DNA of 56,119 bases from Nitrososphaerota archaeon (GCA_021324115.1 JAJPJS010000019.1:1-56119), one strand, 5' to 3'. Counted from the first letter of the stretch, positions 40,779 through 49,710 are shown. Made by a program: numbers and translations. Notes: generated by a model from the letters alone, not told the origin.

Positions 40779-42083
40779 TTAGAGTGTCCGAAGCGCTTCA
40801 ACCGGTGTCAGCCTGGACGCCCTCCAAGCCGGAAGCAAACCGGCTATCGCTCCAACTGCCGTCGCAAGGGCAACCGCGAACAGCAATAGCTCCGGGCTGA
40901 TAGCAGGAACTATGTGAAGCGAAGAAAATGATCCTCCGAGCCCGCCCAAACCAGATCCACCCGCTCCTCCGCCTCTCGCTGACACACCTGCCCCTCCCCC
41001 TCCCCCTCCCCCTCCACCGCCCCCGAATCCGGAGAACAGGGCAACTATTACGTATGAAAGAGCCACGCCAGCCCCCGCACCTATTGTGCCCCCAATGAAT
41101 CCCGTGATAGTAGCCTCCACAAGAAATATCGAAAGAATGTTTCTGGACGTGTATCCGACCGCCTTGAGTGTCCCTATCTCCTTCTGTCTTTCGACTATTG
41201 TTGTAAACATCGTGGTCATGATTCCTATGAATGCGACAATCACGGAAATCCCACCCACCGAAGCTAGTATCGTGCCGATACCGTTCGTGATGGATTCTAT
41301 CGTGCTCAGGATCTGGGTCACTGCGGTAACCCTGACGGAGTTGCCGTACTGACCGCTTATTTCCCCGACAACCTGATTGACCGCCGAGGTGGTCGTAGCC
41401 ACCACTATTATCCCGCTGTAATCCTGGCTGTGAAGAAGAGCCTGCCCCTCGGCAAGTGGAAGGAATATCGCTTCATCCGGATTGATGAGAAACCCCTGAC
41501 CGTAGGATGAGAATATTCCTCGGACGACGAACGACTTCACGCCATTCGTTCCTGTTGCACCGAAGCCACTGAAATCTGAAAAGGTGATGGTGACGATTTG
41601 GTTCACCGTAAGGTTCTGTGCGCCGGCCGTCGTGGGATTCGCGATGTTCCAGCCAATGTCGGCGCCTGCCAGGTCAGACCCCGAGGGTGTGGAACCCTGT
41701 GATAGCGCAAGGCCCGGGAGCACAAGTGAGAGTTGTGCAAAATCCCCCGCAAGGACCTGGACAGAAACGGTTTGACCACCCTGCTGAATCGTGCCGGGAA
41801 TCAGATAGTATGGCACGACCGCCTTCACGCCTGACATCTTCTGCAAAACCGGTACATCTGTGTATGTAAGCGATGCCCCCCTTCCGTTCGGCTGGACGAA
41901 TATGCTCGTTGTGCCTGTCCGGCTGAATGCAGATGATACTGAGTTGCTGAATCCTTGAGTCGCTCCCAGCAGAGCCACTATGGTGGCAGGGCCAATGATT
42001 ATCCCCACTATGGTCAGAGCCGTTCTGAGCTTTCTGTCGGACATAGCCCTCCAAGCGAATCTGGCCAGGTCACTTAGCCTCAT
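40779..42083 (-). CDS. ABC transporter permease, MacB/FtsX type, with poly-glycine loop
   Basis: The 434-residue protein has the MacB/FtsX layout: helix 1 (about 20-40), a large extracytoplasmic domain (about 45-265), then three helices (270-295, 315-345, 395-415). ERQKEIGTLKAVGYTSRNI is the cytoplasmic coupling loop of the FtsX family and PAWRASRLTPVEALRTL the typical end. Between helices 3 and 4 is an extraordinary low-complexity loop of eleven consecutive glycines followed by more Gly/Ala/Ser. It is the third gene of a minus-strand set with the ATPase (43819) and an extracytoplasmic partner (42101). Such systems export or transmit mechanical signals rather than import. Confidence 0.88.
   Translation of the reverse strand: MRLSDLARFAWRAMSDRKLRTALTIVGIIIGPATIVALLGATQGFSNSVSSAFSRTGTTSIFVQPNGRGASLTYTDVPVLQKMSGVKAVVPYYLIPGTIQQGGQTVSVQVLAGDFAQLSLVLPGLALSQGSTPSGSDLAGADIGWNIANPTTAGAQNLTVNQIVTITFSDFSGFGATGTNGVKSFVVRGIFSSYGQGFLINPDEAIFLPLAEGQALLHSQDYSGIIVVATTTSAVNQVVGEISGQYGNSVRVTAVTQILSTIESITNGIGTILASVGGISVIVAFIGIMTTMFTTIVERQKEIGTLKAVGYTSRNILSIFLVEATITGFIGGTIGAGAGVALSYVIVALFSGFGGGGGGGGGGGAGVSARGGGAGGSGLGGLGGSFSSLHIVPAISPELLLFAVALATAVGAIAGLLPAWRASRLTPVEALRTL
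40991..41024. repeat. CCCCCT-type tandem repeat encoding poly-glycine
   Basis: Four to five copies of a six-base C-rich unit (CCCCCT) lie in the permease gene and encode the glycine run on the minus strand. Pure repeats of this kind can change length by slippage, in steps of two codons without loss of frame. Confidence 0.85.
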
Positions 42084-42100
42084 TCGAGATGAGCCCCCAG

Positions 42101-43816
42101 TTAAATTACCTTCTTGTCTTGGTCTGCGTAATCCTCCGCTTTTTTGCTTCCACTTCTGCGCCGGGATAAGTAGACTGCAGCCACTATCAGTATGATCCCT
42201 GCCAGCAGCACGAGAACGGAGAGGATGAACAGTCCTCGGCCATTTCTAATGGGAATCACACCACCGCTTCCGCCCGAAGGAACCGTGGAGGTTCGGGTGA
42301 GGGTGAGCTGGAAGGTTTGCCCGGGAAGCGTGCTGTTGAGCTGCTGGCCATAATCGTTCAGATACCCTGCTCGGAGGCTGACAGAAGCCGAGCCATTCGT
42401 GGCTGAGGAGGGAAGGGCAACCTGAACTGTGAATGGGATGGGTGTATTAGGGTCCACTTCACCAACGTAACCGTTACCCTGTCCAATGACGCCGGCATTC
42501 TGTTCAACTGTTGCATTTAACTGCAAGTAGTATGCGGAAGAAGTTCCTTCATTCAGAAGTGTACCACTCATCGTGAGCACGCCGCCCGTCTCACTGAATG
42601 CTATAGACTGGACGGCAAGCACTATCCTGCCAACGGCAACGAAACCCACCGGGATGGTTGTGGTCTGCAAGTTCCCCAGGCTGTCAAGATAGGAGATAGC
42701 TAGTTGGCCGCTGTATGCACTCTCGGGGGTCTTGGGTCCTGAACTCACATTTACATCAAAAAGGAATGTTCCGCCGGACGGAATCGTCATGCCTTGCTCG
42801 GAGAAGGTGGAGTTTGAAACCACTGCGAAGCCAGCCGGGACTGTGAATGTAAAATACGGCGAAGATATTGCAGTCCTGCCTGTATTTCTTATTATAATCT
42901 CAAGTGTTGAACTCTGCCCTACCGGCACGGTGGGGGTAAGTGTGCTCACCGATAACGGCGAACCGAAGGAAATGGAGGTCAGCGACTGTACGTAGAAGCC
43001 CACAATGCCCTGTTGAATGTTCTGTACGCCATATGAGTTCACATATGATATGGAAATGGGCAGGGTTACCGGCTGTCCCTGGACCGAGTTTGAGGCAAAC
43101 ATCTGAACCTGAAGCGTTGCCTTCTCACCCCCCTTCAGAAGTGGAATCGATGGAATCTGTGTAAGTACACTCAGACCCTGACTCGGTTGGGAAAATGATA
43201 GCTGAACACTCGTGGAGTTCCCTGTTCCCATATTGTAAACATAAAGTGTTACGTTGTTCACCTGGCCAGGGCTGAGTACTGAGGTAATGCCGCCAACCCC
43301 AAGCTGGACCGAGCCGAGAAGTGGGACCGAGACTTCCGTGGTTTCACCGAACCCGGTTGCATTCTGAATATCAAACGTGATTGTCATCGGCAGCTGGTAG
43401 ACTCCTGTGGTGGCGTTCCCGGCAATGTTGAGTGAATACACAAGCTGGAATTGCGCAAAGGAGGGAAGATTCACCTGGTAAGACGATTCCGATGAGGAGG
43501 AGGAACCGCCCCCAAAAGCCGCGGAGAATGGCGACTTCAGCCCTAATTGGAACTGTGCATAAGTAACAGGGCAACCACCAGAGTAAACCATGCTCACCAC
43601 CAACTGCACATTACCATCCCCCGGACCGACCCCCTGCGAATTGCCACTCCACCCCACGTTCGAAACTGTAAATGGATTGATCGATGGCGCGCACGTCGCA
43701 GCCTCAGCCGAGGAATCATGCAGGGCGAACTGTCCGGTCGGAATAGAAATCAAAATCAAAAGCAGTGGCACAAGGAATGAAAATTTTTTCCTGCTCGTTA
43801 TCCTGGAAAACGGCAT
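42101..43816 (-). CDS. Extracytoplasmic beta-domain protein with signal peptide and C-terminal anchor (COG1361/CARDB-like)
   Basis: The 571 residues start with a signal peptide (KKFSFLVPLLLILISIPTG). Repeated Ig-like/NEW3-type beta domains follow, rich in Asn, Ser, Thr and Gly (VTLYVYNMGTGNSTSVQLSF; LEIIIRNTGRTAISSPYFTF), then a C-terminal helix (FILSVLVLLAGIILIVAAVY) with a basic stop-transfer SRRRSGSKK. Many N-x-S/T sites suggest glycosylation. This resembles S-layer-associated COG1361 proteins, which often sit between an ABC ATPase and an FtsX-like permease in archaea. It is encoded two bases after the ATPase and 17 before the permease, so the three are one unit. Confidence 0.82.
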   Translation of the reverse strand: MPFSRITSRKKFSFLVPLLLILISIPTGQFALHDSSAEAATCAPSINPFTVSNVGWSGNSQGVGPGDGNVQLVVSMVYSGGCPVTYAQFQLGLKSPFSAAFGGGSSSSSESSYQVNLPSFAQFQLVYSLNIAGNATTGVYQLPMTITFDIQNATGFGETTEVSVPLLGSVQLGVGGITSVLSPGQVNNVTLYVYNMGTGNSTSVQLSFSQPSQGLSVLTQIPSIPLLKGGEKATLQVQMFASNSVQGQPVTLPISISYVNSYGVQNIQQGIVGFYVQSLTSISFGSPLSVSTLTPTVPVGQSSTLEIIIRNTGRTAISSPYFTFTVPAGFAVVSNSTFSEQGMTIPSGGTFLFDVNVSSGPKTPESAYSGQLAISYLDSLGNLQTTTIPVGFVAVGRIVLAVQSIAFSETGGVLTMSGTLLNEGTSSAYYLQLNATVEQNAGVIGQGNGYVGEVDPNTPIPFTVQVALPSSATNGSASVSLRAGYLNDYGQQLNSTLPGQTFQLTLTRTSTVPSGGSGGVIPIRNGRGLFILSVLVLLAGIILIVAAVYLSRRRSGSKKAEDYADQDKKVI

Positions 43817-43818
43817 AT

Positions 43819-44523
43819 CTAGGCCGCCTCCATCCGTTCGATTCTCCCATCCCTGAGGTATATTACATGGTTCGCCCGACTTGCCACCTCGGCACTGTGT
43901 GTGATTATGATTAGGGTCTTGCCCCTCTTCCTGTTGAGGTTCTGGAGCAGGTCCATGACATTTTCCGCATTCTTTGTATCCAAATTTCCGGTCGGTTCAT
44001 CGGCAAGAATGATTTCCGGGTTCGTTGCAAGAGCGCGGGCTATGGCAACACGCTGCTGCTCCCCTCCGCTTAGCTGCTCAGGCCTGTTGTTCGCTTTATC
44101 CCTTATGCCAAGCCCGTCAAGCAACGATAGTGCGATCCTCCGCCTCTCTGAGGGGGACATCCGCCACAGGAGAAGTGGAACTTCAACATTCTCCACTGCC
44201 GTCATCCTTGAAATCAGGTTGAAGGATTGAAATACAAAACCAATCTTCGTATTCCTTATCGCTGCCAGCTCGGAACTTTCCAGCTTCGAAATGTCCTTTC
44301 CGGTTATGACCACCTTTCCGGATGTTGGTCTGTCAAGGGCGCCGATGAGGTTTAAGAGTGTGCTTTTGCCTGAACCAGATGGGCCTACTATAGCCACAAA
44401 GTCTCCTCTGGATACAGCAAAGGTAACACCTCTCAGGGCAAAAGTCTTGGCTTCATTCTGCCTTCCATATACCTTCGTAAGTGAGACTGTTTCGAGAACT
44501 GGACCTTTCGCTACATTTGCCAA
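43819..44523 (-). CDS. ABC transporter ATPase, MacB/LolD type
   Basis: A 234-residue ATPase with Walker [11 protein letters not shown]-loop FQSFNLI, signature [15 protein letters not shown], Walker [12 protein letters not shown] and H-loop THS. The QSFNLI and DEPTGNLD forms place it in the LolD/MacB group that works with FtsX-type permeases. The start is TTG at 44523 with GGTGA upstream. It heads the three-gene exporter unit. A TATA box 340 bases upstream may instead serve a small gene or long leader. Confidence 0.94.
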   Translation of the reverse strand: MANVAKGPVLETVSLTKVYGRQNEAKTFALRGVTFAVSRGDFVAIVGPSGSGKSTLLNLIGALDRPTSGKVVITGKDISKLESSELAAIRNTKIGFVFQSFNLISRMTAVENVEVPLLLWRMSPSERRRIALSLLDGLGIRDKANNRPEQLSGGEQQRVAIARALATNPEIILADEPTGNLDTKNAENVMDLLQNLNRKRGKTLIIITHSAEVASRANHVIYLRDGRIERMEAA

Positions 44524-44530
44524 GACAAAG

Positions 44531-44836
44531 TCACCTGCTCCATAAGGTGTGTAGCTCAGATATGGTCTCAGAACGCTGAATGGCTGACCGTCCTGAATAC
44601 ATTGTTGAATTTACAGCCATTAAACTGATCGCGGGGCAACAATCAAAAAGCATTCGACTTGGCACCGGTACATTACATCCGCAACCAGCAGAAAGCGTTT
44701 TATGGGGTGTTCTTATCAGATTCTTATCGCCTTCAGAAATCATATCCGACATCCGTCCTAAACATAGTTTTGATGCCTCGTCTACCTGAAGTTCGGTGTC
44801 TGTGGGGCTTGAAAGGCAGATCATATCCCTACTCAT
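44531..44836 (-). CDS. Candidate small leaderless gene (or long leader) upstream of the ABC exporter
   Basis: A strong TATA box CTTATATAAC (44870-44861, minus strand) lies 25-34 bases before an ATG at 44836. That ATG opens a 101-residue frame ending eight bases before the ATPase start. The geometry is perfect for a leaderless archaeal gene. The predicted product (Cys-rich AGCGCNV and FDCCPA parts) matches no family and its composition is not strongly protein-like, so it may be a long untranslated leader or a small RNA. Confidence 0.35.
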   Translation of the reverse strand: MSRDMICLSSPTDTELQVDEASKLCLGRMSDMISEGDKNLIRTPHKTLSAGCGCNVPVPSRMLFDCCPAISLMAVNSTMYSGRSAIQRSETISELHTLWSR

Positions 44837-44860
44837 CTCAAAGCCCGCACCATTTACTGG

Positions 44861-44870
44861 GTTATATAAG
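44861..44870 (-). promoter_or_regulatory. Strong TATA box upstream of the exporter unit
   Basis: CTTATATAAC on the minus strand is one of the best box A matches in the window. It predicts transcription from about 44839, more than 300 bases before the ABC ATPase gene. Confidence 0.6.
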
Positions 44871-44905
44871 GTGATTACAGATTTCAGGAAACTCACCAAG
44901 TCTTC

Positions 44906-45337
44906 TCATTCGAGGCTCAGGTAGAGGAAAACGGCATACGCTACAATTAGCAGGATGTCAGCCGAGTCGAAAGATGCTCCGGGTATTGTCCAGAATTCTC
45001 TCGGTTCCGCAAGCAGCAACGGGTAAGTGAGTAAGGACTGAAGCAGAAGGGCTCCCAAAACAATGATTAGACCGAGAGCAAAGTTTGCCCTAGTCTCACT
45101 GTATATCCTGATGTAAACCACAAACAAAGCAACAAGAAGCGCTATAGCGACAGTCGACAGTATGATGTGGAAGGCGAAGTAAGACCAGTCGAAATAGTGA
45201 ATACCGAACACAAATTCGTTGTACGGCAGCGGCGGAACTGTTAAGGAAAGGAAAAACCCCAGCACCACTCCTATCAGAATTGCGACCGGCACCCAGTATT
45301 TGCCGGTCGGTCTCCGCCTAGACTGCTCGTTTTGCAC
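44906..45337 (-). CDS. Four-helix membrane protein paired with a winged-helix gene
   Basis: A 143-residue protein with four predicted helices (about 15-33, 52-74, 84-104, 122-141) and short loops. The first loop is VPPLPYNEFVFGIHYFD. The family is not recognised. Its start lies inside the 3' end of the winged-helix gene (20-base overlap), so translation is coupled. It may be the regulator's target or a membrane partner that senses a signal for it. Confidence 0.75.
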   Translation of the reverse strand: MQNEQSRRRPTGKYWVPVAILIGVVLGFFLSLTVPPLPYNEFVFGIHYFDWSYFAFHIILSTVAIALLVALFVVYIRIYSETRANFALGLIIVLGALLLQSLLTYPLLLAEPREFWTIPGASFDSADILLIVAYAVFLYLSLE

Positions 45338-45740
45338 TTCCCTTATCGCTCCCTGACCCTTTGCCGCTCATTTTGCGAAGAAGAGATTCCAGAATGCTCC
45401 AGTGAGCTTCCATACCTTCGGATACAAAGTATACCCTGCCATACTTCTCCCCCTCGGAGACGATGAGCCGGTTTGCCTCAAGCACCCTCAAATGATGTCT
45501 AACCGTGGTGTAGTCGAGCCCCAGTGCCAGAGACAGCTGCTGCGCATTTCTTGGCTGATCTTTTATGGCATAAAGTACCAACGCCCTCGTACGGGCCCCG
45601 GCGCTTCCAGCAAAAAGCCACCAGAGTAACCGCTCGAAGGAGTCCATGGTTCTCGGGGGGTGGCGACCCTCCAATAATTCTATCGCAGTCGACCGGTCCG
45701 GTATTGCGCTGACATCCCCTTTTCGGAAACCCTTCGTCAT
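45318..45740 (-). CDS. Winged-helix (ArsR-like) transcription regulator
   Basis: The 140-residue product has a winged helix around residues 45-110: ARTRALVLYAIKDQPRNAQQ, recognition helix LDYTTVRHHLRVLEANRLIV, and wing SEGEKYGRVYFVS. The tail is Lys/Ser/Gly-rich. ArsR/TrmB-type archaeal regulators look like this; no Cys metal site is visible. It overlaps the downstream membrane gene. A 155-base gap separates it from the HtrA gene on the same strand. Confidence 0.82.
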   Translation of the reverse strand: MTKGFRKGDVSAIPDRSTAIELLEGRHPPRTMDSFERLLWWLFAGSAGARTRALVLYAIKDQPRNAQQLSLALGLDYTTVRHHLRVLEANRLIVSEGEKYGRVYFVSEGMEAHWSILESLLRKMSGKGSGSDKGSAKRAV

Positions 45741-45895
45741 GGCATGTCTCCACCATTCCCGGTACTGAGCTGGTTCATTTCGACTTCACATTCTCCTTCC
45801 TCCGTTGTCGTCTCTGGAATCAGATGATTTTCCGATTCGAAATATGAGGACAAATGAATTAACGACATCGTTCTCCACTTAAAATAATACCTCCA

Positions 45896-47131
45896 TTATG
45901 GAGCTGGTCTTGCCCCGAGCACAATGTTTACTGTAATGGGTTGGCCGGACCTGAGGATTCCAAGCTGTATGCTCTGCCCCGCAATCGCATGCTCTTCAAG
46001 GTATGACGACAGGGCATCCTGGTTGACTATCTTTGTTCCGTTTATAGAGACAATAATATCGCCTCCTACAAGGTACTGTTGTCCCGCTATCACGGCGGTG
46101 GTATTCCCTCCCCTCAGACCCGCCGTCGAAGCGGGTCCGCCGGGTACGACAGTTTCAACAAGAACCCCGTATGTGACATTCACATCCATCACCTGCGCCA
46201 GCTCCAGATTCATATCCACACTCGTTATGCCCAGGTACGGGTGCAGATTGTATGAACCACTGGAAACCAGTGAAGGAAGCTCCCTCAGGATGGTATCAGA
46301 TGGGATCGCGAAGCCCAACCCCTGAGAACCGCTCACCACGGCCGTGGTTATTCCCACCACCCTTCCATTGCTGTCGAGGAGGGGTCCACCCGAGTTCCCG
46401 GGATTTATTGGAGCAGTGAACTGGATGATGTCAGGAATCGAGAAGCCGTTCGTCGTGGACTCCTGGATCGTCCTTCCGAGCTGGCTCACTATGCCATAGG
46501 TGAAGGAACCTGAAAGGCCGTATGGATTACCAATAGCAAATACCGACTCTCCAACTACAAGGTCAGATGAACTCGCGATCTGAAGCGGTATAAATTCAGA
46601 TGAAGGAGCATTGACGCTGAGTACAGCCAGGTCGCTGTATGGGTCTGTACCGACTACCTTGGCTGGATACGCATTTCCGTCCCAGAAGGTGACAGAAAGA
46701 TTGCTGTCCCCGTTCACCACATGGTAGTTAGTGATGATGTAGAAGGAGTCGTTATAGGTTATTACGAAACCGGAACCCAGCACCGCCGTGTAGGTGGTTT
46801 GACTTCCGAATATTGTCAGGGAAGTAGCTGCCTGGATCCCCTGTACTGTTACCACACTGGCGTTGGCATTCTTGTAGATACTTTCAGCATCAGAAGCCAC
46901 TAGCGTAACATTGCTCTTCCCCGAAAGGGCAGAAATCTGTGATTCAAGAAGTGAGTTGGTGTTCTGGAGGCTCGCGATTGTGTTCTGGAGACTGGAGACT
47001 CTTTGATTTGTCTCTGCCCTTTCCTGGGAGAGCTGCGCGTCAAAAACGATGACGACAGATGCCAATAAAACAGCCAGAACTATGGTTGCGGCCAGCCATC
47101 TCCGACTGGGCGATTTTGATTCCACCGTCAT
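45896..47131 (-). CDS. Membrane-anchored HtrA/DegP-type serine protease with PDZ domain
   Basis: The 411-residue protein has an N-terminal membrane anchor (about 12-31) and a coiled-coil stalk (about 36-70, repeated SLQNTIASLQNTNSL). A trypsin-like domain carries the catalytic triad His137 (ITNYHVVN), Asp167 (YSDLAVL) and Ser247 (NPGNSGGPL), and a PDZ domain spans about 300-405 (VVPGGPASTAGLRGG; SINGTKIVNQDALSSYL). It probably degrades or refolds damaged proteins outside the membrane. HtrA with a coiled-coil stalk fits a role under the S-layer. It is a single-gene unit. Confidence 0.93.
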   Translation of the reverse strand: MTVESKSPSRRWLAATIVLAVLLASVVIVFDAQLSQERAETNQRVSSLQNTIASLQNTNSLLESQISALSGKSNVTLVASDAESIYKNANASVVTVQGIQAATSLTIFGSQTTYTAVLGSGFVITYNDSFYIITNYHVVNGDSNLSVTFWDGNAYPAKVVGTDPYSDLAVLSVNAPSSEFIPLQIASSSDLVVGESVFAIGNPYGLSGSFTYGIVSQLGRTIQESTTNGFSIPDIIQFTAPINPGNSGGPLLDSNGRVVGITTAVVSGSQGLGFAIPSDTILRELPSLVSSGSYNLHPYLGITSVDMNLELAQVMDVNVTYGVLVETVVPGGPASTAGLRGGNTTAVIAGQQYLVGGDIIVSINGTKIVNQDALSSYLEEHAIAGQSIQLGILRSGQPITVNIVLGARPAP

Positions 47132-47243
47132 CGGGCCGTGTCTGCGGGAGCTTCCATTTAACCGGTTTCCAAGATGAATCCAAAATCATTACCAAATCTA
47201 CCCCTAATTATCCGGCCGGATTATCAAAGAGCTGAAGATTAAC

Positions 47244-47903
47244 TTACTTTTCTATCCTGTTTCCTATCCAGTCGAGTCCCCTCGAGAGGACACCAGAACG
47301 TTTCGCTACACGGTAAACCCCCCAGGAAATCGTCACTGTGAAGATGGCGTGTGCGATGTTGAAAATTCCAGTGAAAACGGTCACAAGCAGGGCAGCCGCA
47401 AGAGTCCCTGTAACGCTGATTCCAATCGCGGAAAGCGATTTTTCCGCGAAGGCGAGGTACAGGTTTGGAGAGATGAAATAGTACAGCAGGAAGGTGGGCA
47501 GAAGCATGAGCAGGAACCTGACCGCGACTCCGCCTCCAAGAATGAACGCAAAAGCGTGATTTCTGGCTGCCCCGGTTCTAATGACATACGTCGCCAGATA
47601 TACTCCGAGCATCGTTGCAAAAACAGCCATGAACTTCATTGTTGGCCCAATGACCGGATCAAAACTTCCATGAAAATCAAGTATCATCCAGTGCACCAGG
47701 GTAACACTTAGTCCACCGGAGGGTCCGAGAAGGAAGAAGGAAAGCATGTCGGGTATTTCTGCCAAGTCGAATTGAAGGAATGGCAGGAGAGGGAAGGGAA
47801 ATGTTATTCCCACCAGTGATATGACACTTGCCAGTGCGGCGAGGGCTGCTGCAGCAGCAAGCTTCCGGGTGTCATTTTTCTTTTGAGTCTGTATTGAAGT
47901 CAT
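47244..47903 (-). CDS. Second ECF S-component-like membrane protein (vitamin transporter type)
   Basis: The 219-residue protein has about six helices and the segment FPFPLLPFLQFDLAEIPDML followed by SFFLLGPSGGLSVTLVHWM. The Asp-Leu-Ala-Glu-Ile-Pro part resembles the RibU/ECF S-component signature and the transporter at 38479 (FEFAEIPVIISGMLFGP). The substrate is unknown; a flavin or other vitamin is the natural guess. It lies 48 bases downstream of a winged-helix gene on the same strand, so the two probably form a regulator-transporter pair. Confidence 0.72.
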   Translation of the reverse strand: MTSIQTQKKNDTRKLAAAAALAALASVISLVGITFPFPLLPFLQFDLAEIPDMLSFFLLGPSGGLSVTLVHWMILDFHGSFDPVIGPTMKFMAVFATMLGVYLATYVIRTGAARNHAFAFILGGGVAVRFLLMLLPTFLLYYFISPNLYLAFAEKSLSAIGISVTGTLAAALLVTVFTGIFNIAHAIFTVTISWGVYRVAKRSGVLSRGLDWIGNRIEK

Positions 47904-47951
47904 TATAGTATGCGCAGGTCACAGATATAGATACTTAAAAATTTTAAGCTA

Positions 47952-48287
47952 TTATGTCTTATTTGACATAGTAAGTTCTTGGGCTTCTCTAGTTATTATA
48001 CTAATTTTGTCCTTGTTCTTGATATAGGGTACACGCGACCTTCCCACCTCGTGTATCCCGAGGACCCCTATGGACCTCAGTTTCTCGATATGTCTGTACG
48101 TTGATGCATAATCAAGACCAAGTTCCCTGGATATCCCCTTAAGATGGATGGGTCTTTCCGATTCGAGAAGGAGTCTTATCACTCTTAGCCTCTGCATATT
48201 TCCGAGCGCCTGAAACAAGGCAACGATCCGTTCCTCTTCAACCCTTTTCACGCTTTCCTTCTCGCCCTTCTTTGTGTCATCTGACAT
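47952..48287 (-). CDS. Winged-helix regulator (ArsR-like) next to an ECF-like transporter
   Basis: From the ATG at 48287 it gives 111 residues with a winged helix: QRLRVIRLLLESERPIHLKG, recognition helix LDYASTYRHIEKLRSIGVLG and wing HEVGRSRVPYIK. The preceding GGTGAG eight bases upstream supports this start over longer ones. It is upstream of the transporter-like gene on the same strand and divergent from nreA. It probably represses or activates its own operon in response to a ligand; none can be seen in the sequence. Confidence 0.82.
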   Translation of the reverse strand: MSDDTKKGEKESVKRVEEERIVALFQALGNMQRLRVIRLLLESERPIHLKGISRELGLDYASTYRHIEKLRSIGVLGIHEVGRSRVPYIKNKDKISIITREAQELTMSNKT

Positions 48288-48361
48288 AATATAACTCACC
48301 GCAGAACATATTGAAATCTCTTTCCCACCAAAAGGACTTAAATGAGCATTATACAAATGGA

Positions 48362-49645
48362 ATGCGTTTGCTACTTCCGAACCCCCAAGAACTCGAGGAG
48401 CAGCTTCCCACGATTGTCAGGTTAAGGGGTCCGGAGATCTGCCTTAGATGCAGGTTCACTAAACTGCTCTGCGGACGACCTACCTGTCCCATACTCTTGA
48501 AAATCTCATCCTATTCCAGAGTTTCACAGAATCTGAACAGGGAACTGAACGGCAGTTCGCCCCCGGCCGTCTTTGTGGGAAGGTACGGCTATCCCAGACT
48601 TTCGCTTGGACCTCTCATGCCACCCGAGCAGGGTGATACGGCTTACTTCGATGAACCTGAACGCTGGCATGGGTTGGACTTTGAAGACGTCGTGAACCTC
48701 AGGATGAGCATGGTGAGGGGAAGGAAGGAAGTCTCTGTGTATGATGCTAAGGACCCCCAAGGCATTTTGTACGAACTGCAGTGCATGCTTCTAAGTTCCA
48801 GAAGTGTGGATGCGGAACTGGAGTTCTCGAAGAAGCCCCGGGCCTCTGGTTTCGTTGACGATACTTCACCTCCATTCGGTCCGTCGGCCCCTCTAGAAAA
48901 ATACAGATTCTCCCCTGGTCGGACCGACAAAAGAATCGAGAAGGCTTACTATGATACCGACCTAAATGCATCCGATGGAATGTTCAGCCTTTACGACTCT
49001 GGTGTTTCTGTCAACACGCTTCAGAAACTACTCAGCACGGGCATGTTGGGAGTCGACAGGCACAGAAAGCTTGTACCCACCAGGTGGAGCATCACGGCGG
49101 TCGATGATACCCTCTCAAAGTTTCTACTGAAAAACATCAAGACATATGAAACGATAGACCTATTCCATGTGTTCATCCACGACATGCTCGGAAGCAGGTA
49201 CGTGATTATCATGGCACCCCTAACCTTCTCATACGAATGGGTAGAAGCCTGGTTTCCAAGAACCCTGTGGAATCCTTCCGGGTCCCAGGCCACATCCATC
49301 GGCGACCATGAAGGCTTCGAAGGACGTACCACATATGCCGAACCGGGCGGCTGCTACTATTCTGTGAGACTCGCGGTGTCGGAATACCTTAGCAGGCTCA
49401 GAAGGCAGGCCACGGTAGTTGCTTTCAGGGAGATATATCCGGGGCAGGTGCTTCCTCTTGGTGTCTGGAACGTCAGGGAAGCCGTGAGAATTGCACTGAA
49501 CTCTCAGCCGGTGGTTTTCGACGACCTTAAGGATGCCCTTTCCTATTCCCTCTCCAAACTTACACTGGGTCGATCATTCTGGCTTTCCAACAGCTATCTA
49601 CTGAGGGAGCTTATCTCACAAACCAGGCTTGAAAGATTCGTTTAG
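48362..49645 (+). CDS. nreA: Archaeal DNA repair protein NreA, PCNA-interacting
   Basis: The 427-residue protein has the Nre N-terminal zinc motif CLRCRFTKLLCGRPTCPI (CxxC...C...C). Conserved blocks follow, such as FVGRYGYPRLSLGPL, RGRKEVSVYDAKDPQ and VPTRWSITAVDDTLSK. It ends in a PIP-box-like tail SQTRLERFV, as in NreA, which contacts the sliding clamp PCNA. It takes part in repair of DNA crosslinks or damage in archaea. I prefer ATG 48362; earlier in-frame ATG (48311) overlaps the divergent gene. A TATA-like stretch (ACTTAAATG near 48336-48344) supports a leaderless start. Confidence 0.9.
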   Translation: MRLLLPNPQELEEQLPTIVRLRGPEICLRCRFTKLLCGRPTCPILLKISSYSRVSQNLNRELNGSSPPAVFVGRYGYPRLSLGPLMPPEQGDTAYFDEPERWHGLDFEDVVNLRMSMVRGRKEVSVYDAKDPQGILYELQCMLLSSRSVDAELEFSKKPRASGFVDDTSPPFGPSAPLEKYRFSPGRTDKRIEKAYYDTDLNASDGMFSLYDSGVSVNTLQKLLSTGMLGVDRHRKLVPTRWSITAVDDTLSKFLLKNIKTYETIDLFHVFIHDMLGSRYVIIMAPLTFSYEWVEAWFPRTLWNPSGSQATSIGDHEGFEGRTTYAEPGGCYYSVRLAVSEYLSRLRRQATVVAFREIYPGQVLPLGVWNVREAVRIALNSQPVVFDDLKDALSYSLSKLTLGRSFWLSNSYLLRELISQTRLERFV

Positions 49646-49701
49646 CAGCCATACCGAACCAGAGGCAGTTTCACAAGACCAGATATGTTCGGATTCCGAG
49701 A

Positions 49702-49710
49702 AATATATAT
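49702..49710 (+). promoter_or_regulatory. TATA box upstream of the ABCE1 gene
   Basis: AATATATAT sits about 30-38 bases before a 12-codon mini reading frame and about 85 bases before the ABCE1 ATG. It predicts a start of transcription near 49735. Confidence 0.55.
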
